From NCBI GenBank assembly GCA_024291935.2, contig CM044312.1, forward strand, positions 72,621,001 to 72,685,000: 64,000 nt of DNA, read 5' to 3'. Below, in pieces: positions 1-11,394 of this stretch (position 1 is the first letter of the stretch; every line of letters starts with the position of its first letter). Under the pieces are notes generated by a model, which saw only the letters and a program-made list of their open reading frames with translations, did not search any database and was not told the DNA's origin. The DNA is from Okapia johnstoni (Eukaryota; Chordata; Mammalia; Artiodactyla; Giraffidae). Position numbers and translations under genes: made by a program.

Positions 1-125
1 GTCCGACTCTTTGCAACCCCATGAACCGCAGCACTCCAGGCCTCTCTGTCCATCACCAACTCCTGGGGTCCACTCAAACCCATGTCCATCGAGTCAGTGA
101 TGCCATCCAGCCATCTCATCCTCTG

Positions 126-1514
126 TCATCCCCTTCTCCTCCTGCGCTCAATCCTTCCCAGCATCAGGGTCTTTTCAAATGAGTCAGCTCTTCGCATCAG
201 GTGGCCAAAGTATTGGAGCTTCAGCTTCAACATCAGTCCTTCCAATGAACACCCAGGACTGATCTCCTTTAGGATGGACTGGTTGGATCTCCTTGCAGTC
301 CAAGGGACTCTCAAGAGTCTTTTCCAACACCACAGTTCAAAAGCATCAATTCTTCTGTGCTCAGCTTTCTTTATAATCCAACTCTCACATCCATACATGA
401 CCACTGGAAAAACAACAGCCTGGACTAGATGGACCTTTGTTGGCAAAGTAATGTCTCTGCTTTTTAATACACTGTCTAGGTTGGTCATAACTTTCCTTCT
501 AAGGAATAAGGGTCTTTTAATTTCATGGCTGTGATCACCATCTGCAGTGATTTTGGAGCCCAGAAAAATCAAGTCAGCCACTGTTTCCACTGTTTCCCCT
601 TCTATCTGCCATGAAGTGATGGGACCGGATGCCATGATCTTAGTTTTCTGAACGTTGAGCTTTAAGCCAACTTTTTCACTCTCCTCTTTCACTTTCATCA
701 AGAGGCTCTTTAGTTCTTCTTCACTTTCTGCCATAAGGGTGGTGTCATCTGCATATCTGAGGTTTTTGATATTTCTTCCGGCAATCTTGATTCCAGCTTG
801 TGCTTCTTCCAGCCCAGCATTTCTCATAATGTACTCTGCATATAAGTTAAATAATCAGGGTGACAATATACAGCCTTGATGAACTCCTTTTCTTATTTGG
901 AACCAGTCTGTTGTTCCATGTCCAGTTCTAACTGTTGCTTCCTGACCTGCATACAGGTTTCTCAAGAGGCAGGAGAGGTGGTCTGGTATGCTTATCTCTT
1001 TAAGAATTTTCCACAGTTTATTGTGATCCACACAGTCAAAGTCTTTGGCATAGTCAATAAAGCAGAGGTAGACGTTTTTCTGGAACTCTCTTGCTTTTTC
1101 GATGATCCAGCGGATGTTGGCAATTTGATCTCTGGTTCCTCTGCCTTTTCTAAAACCAGCTTGAACATCTGGAAGTTCACAGTTCATGTATTGCTGAAGC
1201 CTGGCTTGGAGAATTTTGAGCATTACTTTACTAGCATGTGAGATGAGTGCAATTGTGTGGTAGTTTGAGCATTCTTTGGCATTGCCTTTCTTTGGGATTG
1301 GAATGAAAACTGACCTTTTCCAGTCCTGTGGCCACTGCTGAGTTTTCCATATTTGCTGGCATATTGAGTGCAGCACTTTCACAGCGTCATCTTTCAGGAT
1401 TTGAAATAGCTCAACTGGAATTCTATCAACTCCACTAGCTTTGTTTGTAGTGATGCTTTCTAAGGCCCACTTGACTTCACATTCCGGGATGTCTGGCTCT
1501 AGGTGAGTGATCAC
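126..1514 (-). pseudogene. BovB reverse transcriptase remnant (copy 1)
   Basis: Two consecutive in-frame minus-strand segments, 855-1514 and 126-827, make up most of an RTE-type reverse transcriptase. The first has the fingers/palm region, with a kept F-x-D-Y-x-K-x-F-D motif (catalytic Asp of motif A) and the G-x-x-Q-G-C-I-L-S-P motif. The second has the Y-A-D-D catalytic motif and the long BovB C-terminal region rich in Lys/Arg, ending R-R-R-R-G. A single TGA, where other copies have TGC (Cys), separates them. The frame upstream of 1514 continues through E-E-L-Y-K-K-D-L-H to another stop near 1567. This is a degraded transposon protein, not a host gene. Confidence 0.9.
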
Positions 1515-2580
1515 ACCATCGTGATTATCTGGGTCATGAAGATCTTTTTTGTACAGTTCTTCTGTTTATTCTTGCCACCTCTTCTTAATATCTTCTGCCT
1601 CTGTTAGGTCCGTACCATTTCTGTCCTTTATTGAGCCCATCTTTGCATGAAATGTTTCCTTGGTATCTCTAATTTTCTTGAAGAGATCTCTAGTCTTTTC
1701 CATTCTTTTGTTTTCCTCTATTTCTTTGCATTGATTGCTGAGGAAGGCTTTCTTATCTCTCCTTACTCTTCTTTGGAACTCTGCATTGAAATGGGTATAT
1801 CTTTCCTTTTCTCCTTTGCTTTTTGCTTCCCTTCTTTTCACAGCTATTTGTAAGGCTCTTTAGACAGCCATTTTGCATTTTTGCATTTCTTTTTCTTGGG
1901 GATGGTCTTGATTCCTGTCTTCTGTACAATGTCATGAACCTCCGTCTGTTCATCAGGCACTCTATCAGATCTGGTTCCTTAAATCTATTTCTCTCTTCCA
2001 CTGTGTAGTCATAAGGGATTTGATTTAGGTCATATCTGAATGGTCTAGTGGTTTTCTCCACTTTATTCAATTTCAGTCTGAATTTGGCAATAAGGAGTTC
2101 ATGATCTGAGCCCCAGTCAGCTCCTGGTCTTGTTTTTGCTGACTGTATAGAGCTTCTCCATCTTTGGCTGCAAAGAATATAATCAATCTGATTTCAGTGT
2201 TGACCATCTGGTGATGTCCACGTATAGAGTCTTCTCGTGTTGTTGGAAGACGGTGTTTGCTATGACCAGTGCGTTCTCTAGGCAGAACTCTATCAGCCTT
2301 TGCCCTGCTTCATTCTGTACTCCAAGGCCAAATTTCCCTGTTACTCCAGGTGTTTCCTGACTTCCTACTTTTGCATTCTAGTCCCCTATAATGAAAAGGA
2401 CATCTTTTTTGGGTGTTAGTTCTAGAAGGTCTTGTAGGTCTTCATAGAACTGTTCAACTTCAGCTTCTTCGGTGTTACTATAGGGGCATAGACTTGAATT
2501 ACCGTGATATTGAATGGTTTGCCTTGGAAACGAACAGAGATCATTCTGTCATTTTTGAGATTGCATCCAAGTACTGCATT

Positions 2581-3108
2581 TTAGATTCTTTTGTTGACCA
2601 TGATAGCTACTCCATTTCTTCTAATGGATTCCTGCCCACAGTAATAGATATAATGGTCATCTGAGTTAAATTCACCCATTCCAGTCCATCTTAGTTCACT
2701 GATTCCTAGAATGTCGATGTTCACTCTTGTCATCTCCTGTTTGTCCACTTCCAATTTGCCTTGATTCATGGACCTAACATTCCAGTTTCCTATACAATAT
2801 TGTTCTTTACAGCATCGAATCTTGCTTCTATCACCTGTCCCATTCACAACTGGGTGTTGTTTTTGCTTTGGCTCCATCCCATCATTCTTTCTGGAGTTAT
2901 TTCTCCACTGATCTCCAGTAGCAAACTGGGCACCAGCTGACTTGGGGAGTTCATCTTTCAGTGTCTTATATTTTTGCCTTTTCATACTGTTCATGGGGCT
3001 CGCAAGGCAAGAATGCTGAAGTGGTTTGCCATTCCCTCCTCCAGTGGACCTCATTCTGTCAGACCTCTCCACCATGCCCCGTCTGTCTTGGGTCGTCCCA
3101 TACAGCAT
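2581..3108 (-). pseudogene. BovB apurinic-type endonuclease, N-terminal part (copy 1)
   Basis: The minus-strand frame gives the start of an exonuclease/endonuclease/phosphatase-fold domain. It shows I-G-N-W-N-V-R-S-M-N, then I-L-G-I-S-E-L-R-W carrying the metal-binding Glu, then the H-Y-I-Y-Y segment. It stops at a TAA (2581-2583) at the codon where the frame should continue into N-A-V-L-G. The remaining endonuclease segments continue leftwards in broken frames. In RTE elements this domain nicks the target DNA. Confidence 0.85.
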
Positions 3109-3291
3109 GACTTAGTTTCGTTGAGTTCAACAAGGCTGTGGTCCATGTGATCAGATTGGCTAGTTGTCCGTGACTGTAGTTTCAGTCTGTCTGCCCCCGA
3201 TCCCCTCTCTCAGTGCCTACCGTCTTACCTGGGTTTCTCTTACCTTGGACGCGGGGTCTCTCTTCATGGCTGCTCCAGCAAAGTGCAGCCC

Positions 3292-3689
3292 CTCAGAGTC
3301 TTACATAGTTTTAAATTCTTCCTTCTTTTGGAAAATAAGGAATACTAAGTGAGTACTGGAAACTACAGAGTATGAAGTATTATCTCATAGCACTAGGCTC
3401 AATTTTAATAGTTGTTTAAATCAGACTAGATGTAACACATTAGATCTCAAAATATTGGCATGCATGAGCGTGACTAAGAATGCTTGTATGCTTAGGCCAT
3501 TCGTAGGCTATTCTCTTGCTCTCTGTACAGTCCTTGCTCAACCACTCCCTGCCCACCTACACCCTACTCACATCCTACTGACCTTCCTTGTTAATCACTG
3601 AATCTAATCAATAAATGCCTATAAAGTTGTCCCTGGCACCAACTAGTGATTCTTCCAATCTTTCTCTTCCTTTCCTTTGCTTCCTTCTT
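3292..3689. other. Unique-looking flank, nothing recognised
   Basis: A+T-rich sequence between BovB copy 1 and an L1 fragment. It has no open frame with recognisable content, no tRNA-like fold and no clear repeat. Confidence 0.4.
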
Positions 3690-3882
3690 TTTTAAAGTTT
3701 TTTTGGATTGGAGTATAACTGCTTTACTACATTGTGTTAGTTTCTGCTGTACAAGGAACTGAATCAGTTATATGTATACATATATCCCCTCCCTCTTGGA
3801 CTGTCCTCTGCCCCACCCCTATCCCACCCATCTAGGTCATCACAGACCAGGAGCTGAGTAAAATAGATAGCTAGTAGGAACT
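3690..3882 (-). mobile_element. L1 3'-UTR fragment
   Basis: Starting at a T-rich stretch, the sequence reads through the typical ruminant L1 3' end: a 'ttggattggagtataactgc' opening, then a 'gtgttagtttctgctgtac' segment, a run of ATAC/ATAT and a CCCTCCC block. The T-run at the left means the element's 3' end faces left, so it is on the minus strand. It is strongly 5'-truncated and has no coding part. Confidence 0.7.
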
Positions 3883-4495
3883 GCTGTCCTAATCTTCTGA
3901 TCAGAACATCTCCACCAAGATAAGCTTATCAAAGGGGAATGAGGGATGCACTCCTCTATTGGTTTCTCTGGTTAACTAATGACTCAACCTGATATCAACT
4001 GCTAACTTCCCTCTCCACATCCTCTGGCCCCCTGCCATCAGACTGCTGCCTTGTCTTGCCCATTGTCTGCCGCACATGGTGGAGTGTCAATTCAGGAACT
4101 TGCTTCTGACATGTAAAATCCCCCATTCATTACACCACTGATGTGTATGCCACTGACTTTGAGCTCTTTATTCAGTCTTATGGCTGGGCAAGCACAGAGC
4201 ATGCAGCCCAAGTGTAGTCATAATGCCTGCTTCTGAGCAACTCATTGTTATATGTTATATTGTTGTTGTAATTTTACAACTGTCTTCATCATCATTGTCA
4301 TCGTTACTCTTATTTTTTGCATTTGTACCCTGATCTTCCCATCTTGCTGATTATCTAACATTTTAATCCCTTCTAAATACACACTTTGCCTTAATCTCTT
4401 CTAAATTATTAAAATTCACCTACAATTATCTTGATAACCCTTTACTGGGAGGGTTATTAGTTTCCTAGTGATATTTAGCTATTCTTTTGTGCTCC
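3883..4495. other. Unassigned flank
   Basis: No repeat or gene is recognised here. Short ATTGTTGTTGT and TCATCATCAT tracts around 4260-4300 are low-complexity only. Confidence 0.35.
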
Positions 4496-4498
4496 TCT

Positions 4499-4639
4499 TT
4501 CCATGGGATTTTACAGGCAAGAATATTGGATTGGGGTCGTCATTTCCTCCTCCAGAGGATCTTCCCAGCCCAGGGATTAAACTCACATCTCCTGCTTGGC
4601 AGGCAGATTCTTTATAGCTGAGCTACCAGGGAAGCCATG
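4499..4639 (-). mobile_element. Bov-tA SINE, 5'-head plus partial Bov-A body
   Basis: On the minus strand it begins with the tRNA-Glu-derived head (ggcttccctggtagctcag) at 4639. It continues into the internal promoter region and the 'tattcttgcctg' part of the Bov-A body. The 3' portion of Bov-A is missing. Confidence 0.8.
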
Positions 4640-4725
4640 CTTTTTATAGATATAATATATATAGGAATAGTATAATATTTTCAACATAGTGGCTAAGACT
4701 TGGTATTCAGACTTAAAATTTTCTT

Positions 4726-4764
4726 CTTATAACCCTGTTTCTAGTTGTGAAACAGGGTTATAAG
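4726..4764. repeat. Perfect 16-bp inverted repeat, 7-nt loop
   Basis: Left arm 4726-4741 (cttataaccctgtttc) is the exact reverse complement of right arm 4749-4764, with loop tagttgt. It lies outside the recognised transposons. No function is known. Confidence 0.85.
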
Positions 4765-4968
4765 CTTCTTTGGTGTTTTATGGTTCTTCAGCTCATGATC
4801 TGCCTCTCCTTGTGCCTGACTCATTCATGTTCTTCATCTCAGCTGGATATTTCACTCCATACTTGAAACAGTTGCTTTAGCCCATAATAATTATTTACCC
4901 CATAATAATCTCTCCTGTTCCTCATCACTGTATCATCTACTGATGTTCCTTCTGTGAAGTTCTATTTG

Positions 4969-5180
4969 TTGTTGTTTTAGTTGCTAAGTTGTATCCAACT
5001 CTTTGCGATCCCATGGACTGTATGCCTGCCAAGGCTCCTCTGTCCATTGTATTTCCCAGGCAAGAGTACTGGAGTGGGTTGCCATTTCCTTTTCCAGGGG
5101 ATCTTCCCTGCTCAGGGACTGAAACCACATCTTCTGCATTGGCAGGTGGATTCTTTACTGCTGAGCCACCAGGGAAGCCT
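4969..5180 (-). mobile_element. Bov-tA SINE, full length
   Basis: On the minus strand it has the tRNA-Glu-like head (aggcttccctggtggctcag) at 5180, the Bov-A body, and a tail of ACAACAACAA near 4975-4966. Open frames overlapping it are SINE read-through. Confidence 0.9.
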
Positions 5181-6385
5181 AATGTTCTATTTACTCTTCT
5201 CCAAAATTCTGGGAAATTATGTAACCAAATGCATCAGAACCTCCTGACAACACAGGCATGAGGAGTCAAACTTTTTAGCTGCCTTATTACTGTCCTTGTT
5301 CTTAAGCCAGAGACTACCAGGAAGACACCTGTCGTTGAAAAAGTTGAGTTCATTACCTATTGCAAAGAGGAAAAAGTGTACCACGCGGTCAGAAAGCATT
5401 AAAAAGAACCACTTATAAAACTTGAACTTCGGTTGAGTGATCTGGGGAGAGGGTTTAAGGAAGTAGAGCATTACTCTGAATTGAATGTTGTCAGGAAGCA
5501 GGGTAATTTTACAGTTTGGTGCCTTAAAAAGTCTTATTTAGGAAGAGGGAAGATAAGCCTATCTTGATAATACAGCAGTAGTGACCCAGATTAGCTGGGA
5601 AAGGGGGACATATGATGCCTGTGGCTTAGACAGTGTTCATAAGAGGTCTGTATTCAGACATAATTACAGAGCGTTTTGTCTTGATTCTTCATGATCATAG
5701 AGTGTCCTTGCCTAAAGTTGATGTTCTGTGAAATTGCTTATGTTCAACATGAGGATACCACAGCCAGGTGTGAGAGCCAGGGCAGTGTCCAGAAACAATG
5801 AGACCTAAGTGACAGCACCCGGCCAGGTCCTGGATGTCCGGCGCTGTTTTCTCTCTCATGATAAAATTCTTTGCTACTTCAGTAATTAAACTTACTTCCA
5901 TGAAATCCACTTTCCTCTACTTTGGTGATAAGATTCTAACAGTTCTTTATAATTTCCTCCCTAAGCCCTATGGTATGCTCAACACATTGTGTATTTTAAT
6001 ACAAAATTTCATTCCTCTTAGGCTAACAATATGATGATGATCAGTAAGGACCACAAAAGTAGATTGATCTATGTATAACTACAAAGGCCACAGATTGTCT
6101 AGGGAACTGATTATTTTTTGTACTTACACCATAAACACTAATTTGTTATGTAAATATAAACCATTGGCGGATAGGAAATAAATGGAATAAAATTTTAATT
6201 TTATTTAGTGAAAGTTACTTGTGAAGACTTTAAAGGGTCTTTCCACTTCCTATATAGAAAAGAGTTTAATAATCAGAGACTGGAATTTTGGAGTTGGGAA
6301 TTATGATGAATCAAAGTATCTCTGGAAATATATACCTAGCCTAAACATATAAATGTGGTTAAAAAACTTTCTATTTAGACATTCT
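5181..6385. other. Unassigned region
   Basis: About 1.2 kb with no element I can name. The 5400-5930 part has moderate complexity (short frames of 84 and 71 codons on the minus strand). It could be an old LTR-type repeat, but I see no diagnostic TG...CA ends or primer-binding site. The frames have no recognisable motifs. Confidence 0.3.
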
Positions 6386-6645
6386 GCTGCTGCTAAGTTG
6401 CTTTAGTCATGTCCGACTCTGTGCGACCCCACAGATGGCAGCCCACCAGGCTCCCCCATCCCTGGGATTCTCCAGGCAAGAACACTGGAGTGGGTTGCCA
6501 TTTCCTTTTCCAATGCGTGAAAGTGAAGTCACTCAGTCATGTCTGATTCTTCGCGACCCCATGGACTGCAGCCTACCTGGCTCCTCCGTCCATGGGATTG
6601 TCCAGGCAAGAGTACTGGAGTGGGGTGCCATTGCCTTCTCTGACA
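6386..6645 (-). mobile_element. Bov-A2 SINE (dimer)
   Basis: Two tandem Bov-A monomers in antisense (6386-6512 and about 6520-6645). Each has the 'gtccgactctgtgcgacccc'-like block and the 'ggcaagaacactggagtggg'-like block. A GTGAAAGTGAAGT linker joins them. The outer end carries GCTGCTGCTAAG, the 3' tail of this family. Confidence 0.9.
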
Positions 6646-7150
6646 TTATAGATGCCTCCTAAAAAAAGTGAGATAATATTTTTCTTTTACATAAACTTGT
6701 CATTATCATAAGTTTTGCTTAAAAGAACATCTAATTAGTGATTTAAGTTCATGATTGAATAATATTTAAGTCATGTATGGATTTTAAATGAGTAGAAACT
6801 GACAAATGTCCCATGCTAATAATTTGCTTTGTAACTTGTTACAGATATGTAGAGAAAGTGTTGTGGGTGGAAGGCTCTGAAGAGAGAAGGAGATAAGGTT
6901 ATATAAATCAGGCCTATTCTATAAGTCACACATGAAAAAATATCTTCCACAATGTAATATTTAATGTATTTGTAATATTGCTAAATGTAACACTTTTTTT
7001 GACTCATACATACATGATCTTTAAACATGAGCTATTTAATAGGCTCAAGATTACCAGTTTCATATGTAAGATTAAGTTGCTTCATCTTTGAGTTTTTTGA
7101 TTGGTTTTAAAATAGAATAAAGCAATAAAGAAGAAATAGTTACTTATTTA
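6646..7150. other. A+T-rich spacer, nothing recognised
   Basis: No gene, RNA or repeat is recognised between two SINEs. Confidence 0.35.
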
Positions 7151-7151
7151 T

Positions 7152-7278
7152 GGAGAAGGAAATGGCAACCCACTACAGTATTCTTGCCTAGAGAATCCTG
7201 TGGTCAGAGGAGCCTGGTGGGCTGCTGTCCATAGAGTCGCACCGAGTTAGACACGATTGAAGAGACTTAGCAGCAGCC
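7152..7278 (+). mobile_element. Bov-A SINE monomer
   Basis: Sense-strand Bov-A body, from GGAGAAGGAAATGGCAACCC to a CTTAGCAGCAGCC tail. No tRNA head is present. Confidence 0.85.
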
Positions 7279-9122
7279 GTTACTTATTTTCCAACTCTGC
7301 TTTATTTATCATATTATCTTATTAGTAAGGATAAGATGTTTTGATTGAACTTCATGAAATTTGCCCTTTAGTTACCCTTGAAGATATGATCTAAACCAAG
7401 AAAGATGCTCATTTTTCATTTTCTCTTTATGGTTTACTCTTCTGTATGATTCTATTTCATCTTTCCTGTTTTCAAGTAAAATGTGTAGCTATGTTTTATG
7501 TGAACCAGAAACAATAATTTACAACAGGAAATGGAAATTAAAAAGTTAAAATTCAAGTTAAATATTTAACTTTCAATTAGACAGTAAGGCTTAAATCATT
7601 TTAAAGAGGTGGGTTTATTCACTCTTACTACAATCGAAGGCAGCACTTTGGCTCCTTAAATCTGAATGGTTCAATAATTAAATTACAGAAGACTCCTGAT
7701 AACTGATTTAATTCTTTGTTAACGGTAATAAAAGGGAAATAATACAATAAATATCCATTGGCTACTTGGGAACTTAGTCTATTCTTAGAGTCTATTTTAT
7801 GCGGGGTCAAATTAGTATAATGTGCTTTTGGATATGTGTGTTCTTTAATATTACTGTCTAGAAGTTTGCTACAGATGAACTTATATTACTGCTTTTTGTC
7901 AAAAGAAGTATTTTGAGTACCCATTTAAGCAGCAGGAACCTATCTGACATGAAAAGGAGTCAAGCCAGTCAGTTTTCTTACCTGAAATATTCCTGCACAC
8001 AGTGTGCTTCTGCGAACTCTGACACATCACAGATATTCTCAAAACCGTTGTTATGACTGGTGCCAGAATAAAATGGTAGCTTTCTTATTCTTGCTTACAT
8101 ATATTCCTTGCTTCTCGGAGCATATCAGGCTTGGAGGCAAACAGAGGCAATGGTTTTCAACTGCAAAAACTATCCGGATGATTTCTTCTTTTTCCCCACT
8201 GTCATTAGGCTTAGATTCTCCTCTCTTCCATCCTATTCTTTTTGAACTGTCATAATGAATTTAAATCTTACACACCTACTGGCCAAACAAGAAAGATTAT
8301 ATGTTCAACAAAAAGCAGGCTCATAGAATCTTTTTTCCATTGTTTCTTTCCAACAAGGTCCAGTTATTGACTCTAGGCTAAGTAAATCAAAGGATCGATG
8401 TCTCCTGCTTACTCTTCCATGGCTGTTTGCAGTGGAGCTCTCCATCTCTTGATCTTTGTTCCTCACCCTCATCCCCACATCTCTTCTCCAACTCCTATGA
8501 TGCTGAGCATGGCCCTAAGTCCACCAACTTCAGCCTGGAATGTGAAGTGGGGAAAGTGAGAAATTAGGAGATTAAATACTTCCTAATGTTAATATCAACT
8601 GAAGTCTTGTGCATGCTCTTGTTATCTGCTCTGCTGTTTGTAGAGCAAATACTCTGTCACTTCAGCCTGAGCCAATATAAAAGAAGTGCCAAGTCCCTCA
8701 GTTCCTTTGACCTTTAGTGTATTGTCTCTACTTTTACCAGGACTGATACTTCAGTCCTTACCCAGTTTTCATTACTTCTCTTTCTACCCTTGCTGTTACG
8801 CTCCAGAGCACCATCAATAAAATAAAATAAAAGCTTAACCATAATCTTTCTCCCACTCATGATGATGGCTGTAAGGGCATGCTTTCATTTTACAGCCTTT
8901 GCCATGGCTGTTTCCATGAACTGCACCATTTTCCCACTAATCCAAACTCTGTCAGGAATGAGTTCACCTTCTCTTCATTAGACTGAACACAAGTCTTAGT
9001 GCAGAGCTATGTATCTTCCCAGTATTTGCTTAGTTTTCTATGTAGAGTCTTATCCCAACTTACTGCTTTTAACTTGGCCCTTTACAAGTGAAAACACTTA
9101 TCCCGTCCCTTTCCCTATTTAC
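7279..9122. other. Unassigned region
   Basis: About 1.8 kb of non-repetitive-looking A+T-rich DNA. It has an (AAAAT)n tract at 8816-8834 and short frames without motifs. No gene is supported. Confidence 0.35.
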
Positions 9123-9123
9123 A

Positions 9124-9904
9124 ATTCAGTTCAGTTCAGTTCAGTCACTCAGTCGTGTCTGACTCTTTGCGACCCTATGAATCGCAGCACGCCAGGCCTC
9201 CCTGTCCATCACCAACTCCCGGAGTCTACCCAAACCCATGTCCATAGAGTTGGTGATGCCATCCAGCCATCTCATCCTCTGTCATCCTCTTCTCCTCCTG
9301 CCCCCAATCCTTCCCTGCAATAGGGTCTTTTCCAATGAATCAACTCTTCGCATGAGGTGGTCAAAGTATTGGAGTTTCAGCTTCAACATCAGTCCTTCCA
9401 ATGAACCCCCAGGATTGATCTCCTTTAGGATGGACTGGTTGGATCTTCTTGCAGTCCAAGGGATTCTCAAGAGTCTTCTCGCAGTCCAAGGGACTCTCAA
9501 GAGTCTTCTCCAACACCACAGTTCAAAAGCATCAATTCTTCGGTGCTCAGCTTTCTTCACCGTCCAAATCTCACATCCATACATGACTACTGGAAAAACC
9601 ATAGCCTCCATCTGGACCTTTGTTGGCAGAGTAATGTCTCTGCTTTTCAATACGCTATCTAGGTTGGTCATAACCTTCCTTCCAAGGAGTAAGGGTCTTT
9701 TAATTTCATGGCTGCAGTCACCATCAGCAGTGATTTTGGAGCCCCCCAAAATAAAGTCTGATACTGTTTCCACTGTTTCCCCATCTATCTGCCATGAAGT
9801 GATGGAGCCGGATGTCATGATCTTAGTTTTCTGAATGTTGAGCTTTAAGCCAACTTTTTCACTCTCCTCTTTCACTTTCATCAAGAGGCTCTTTAGTTCT
9901 TCTT
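9124..9904 (-). mobile_element. BovB, 5'-truncated (copy 2)
   Basis: The 3' end at the left shows four AGTTC-type repeats, typical of RTE tails. Homology stops at 9904, in the L-K-S-L-L segment after the Y-A-D-D region. A frame on the minus strand (9282-9884) covers the RT C-terminal region through R-R-R-R-G. It contains an exact 30-bp tandem duplication (9451-9510, one mismatch), which repeats ten residues around P-W-T-A-R-R. Confidence 0.92.
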
Positions 9905-10124
9905 AACAGTAATTTAAGTAATTTATGCTTCCAGAATAAAGTTCAATGTCCTTGAAATATAATCAAGGAGCTTCAACATCTGGCCTTCACCCCTTCTTCT
10001 CACTTTTTTCTCTTGCCTTAAAAATCAATTTTTGTTATTTTACAAATATATCACTCATTCCTATCTTGAATTTGTGCTGTATAGCAGCTTCCTACCAGTC
10101 ATCCGCTTTACACCTGGTCATATT
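9905..10124. other. Spacer between BovB and L1
   Basis: Nothing recognised. Confidence 0.3.
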
Positions 10125-10363
10125 ATGTGTCAATACTACTCTCTAAATTCTTCCCACTCTCCTCTTCCCCTCCTGTATCCACATGCCCATTCTCTACGTC
10201 TACATCTATTCTTGCCCTGCAGATAGGTTTATCTGTACCATTTTTCTAGATTCCACATATATGCATTAATATACGATATTTGTTTTTCCCTTTCTGACTT
10301 CACTCTGAATTACAGTCTCTAGGTCCATCCACATCTCTACAAATGATCCAATTCCATTCCTTT

Positions 10364-10736
10364 TTATGGCTGAGTAATATTCCATTGTATATCGTACCAC
10401 ATCTTCTTTATCCATTTCTCTGTTGATGGACATTTAGGTTGCTTCCATGCCCTTACTACTGTAAGTAATGTTGCAAAGAATATTGCAGTACATGTGTCTT
10501 TTGGAATTCTGGTTTTGTTTGGGTATATGCCCAGAAGTGGGATTGCTGGGTCACATGGTAGATTTATTCCTAGTATTTTGAGGAATCTCTCTACTATTCT
10601 CCATAGTGGCTCTATCAATCTACAATCCCACCAACAATGCAAGAGGGTTCCCTTTTCTCCACACCCTCTACGGCGTTTGTCATTTACAGATTTTGTGATG
10701 ATGGCCAATCTGATTGGTGTGAGGTAATACTTCATT
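10364..10736 (-). pseudogene. L1 ORF2 C-terminal remnant
   Basis: The minus-strand frame contains the L1 Cys/His-rich C-terminal signature, [15 protein letters not shown], followed by the [10 protein letters not shown] segment. The N-terminal part of the open frame (10737-10843) is not L1; it is read-through from the inserted SINE. This is a non-functional fragment. Confidence 0.85.
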
Positions 10737-10738
10737 GT

Positions 10739-10855
10739 GGAGAAGGAAACCCACTCCATTATTCTTGCCCGGAGAACCCCAGGGACAGAGGAGCCTGGTG
10801 GGCTGCCATCTATGGATCGCACAGTCGGACACGACTGAGGCAACGTAACAGCAGC
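10739..10855 (+). mobile_element. Bov-A SINE nested in L1
   Basis: A Bov-A monomer with a GCAGC tail is flanked by duplications 10726-10738 (aatacttcattgt) and 10856-10868 (aatacctcactgt). These are 13 bp with two differences, and both are L1 sequence. The SINE therefore jumped into a pre-existing L1. Confidence 0.9.
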
Positions 10856-11394
10856 AATACCTCACTGTAGTTTGATTTGTATTTCTCTAATATTTAGTGA
10901 TGTTAAGTATCTTTTCATGTGTCTCTTGACCATCTGATTATCTTCTTTGGATAAATATCTGCTTAGGACTTCTGCCCACAGCTTTTTTTTTTATTAGGTT
11001 GTTTGTATTTTTTATATTGAGCTGCATGGGCTGCTTTAATTAGATCCCATCTGCTTATTTTTGTTTTAATTTTCATTACTCTAGGAGGTGGATCAAAAAG
11101 GATCTTGCTGCAATTTGTGTCAAAGAGTATTCTGCCTATGTTTTCTTCTAAGAATTGTATAGTGTCTGGCCTTACCTTCAGGTCTTTAACCCATCTTGAG
11201 TTTATTTTTATGTATGGTGTTAGGAAGTGTTCTAATTTCCTTCTTTTTTCACGTAGCTATCCAGTTTTCTCAGCATGACTTATTGAAGAGGCTGTCTCTT
11301 CTCCATTGTACCTTCTTGCCTCCTTTGTCAAAGATAAGGCAACCACAGGTGTGTGGGTTTATATCTGGGCTTTATATCCAGTTCCATTGATCTA

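Larger units (their letters stand above)
1..3291 (-). mobile_element. BovB (RTE-clade LINE), near full length, 3' tip cut by window edge
   Basis: Reading the minus strand from about 3291 down to 1 gives, in order, a 5' leader, an endonuclease domain (about 2830-2080), a linker, a reverse transcriptase (about 1600-640) and the BovB C-terminal region. The window starts inside the 3' end; other copies here carry about 25 more bases ending in AGTTC repeats. The element is dead. There is a stop in the endonuclease (2581-2583), a frame change near 1840, a stop replacing Tyr after W-Q-E (about 1567), and a stop replacing Cys just after the I-L-S-P motif (about 855). The family is known from ruminants and squamates and moves by target-primed reverse transcription. 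The identity is very secure; the exact 5' boundary is uncertain by about 20 bases. Confidence 0.93.
10125..11394 (-). mobile_element. L1, 5'-truncated, interrupted by a Bov-A SINE
   Basis: On the minus strand it reads from 11394 through the C-terminal coding part of ORF2, then the 3' UTR running left to about 10125. The 'ttttatggctgagtaatattccatt' region (10361-10386) is the well-known L1 ORF2 end. A SINE interrupts it at 10739-10855. Upstream ORF1 and the RT domain are absent. Confidence 0.88.

Noticed and set aside
82..534. 150-codon + strand frame, and similar + strand frames at 9238, 30299, 36262 and 54081
   Set aside because: They are the complementary strand of BovB RT coding sequence; their similarity to each other reflects the transposon family, not a gene family.
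5400..5950. Endogenous retroviral LTR
   Set aside because: Suggestive texture, but no TG...CA ends, duplication, primer-binding site or coding remnant was seen, so it is left unassigned.
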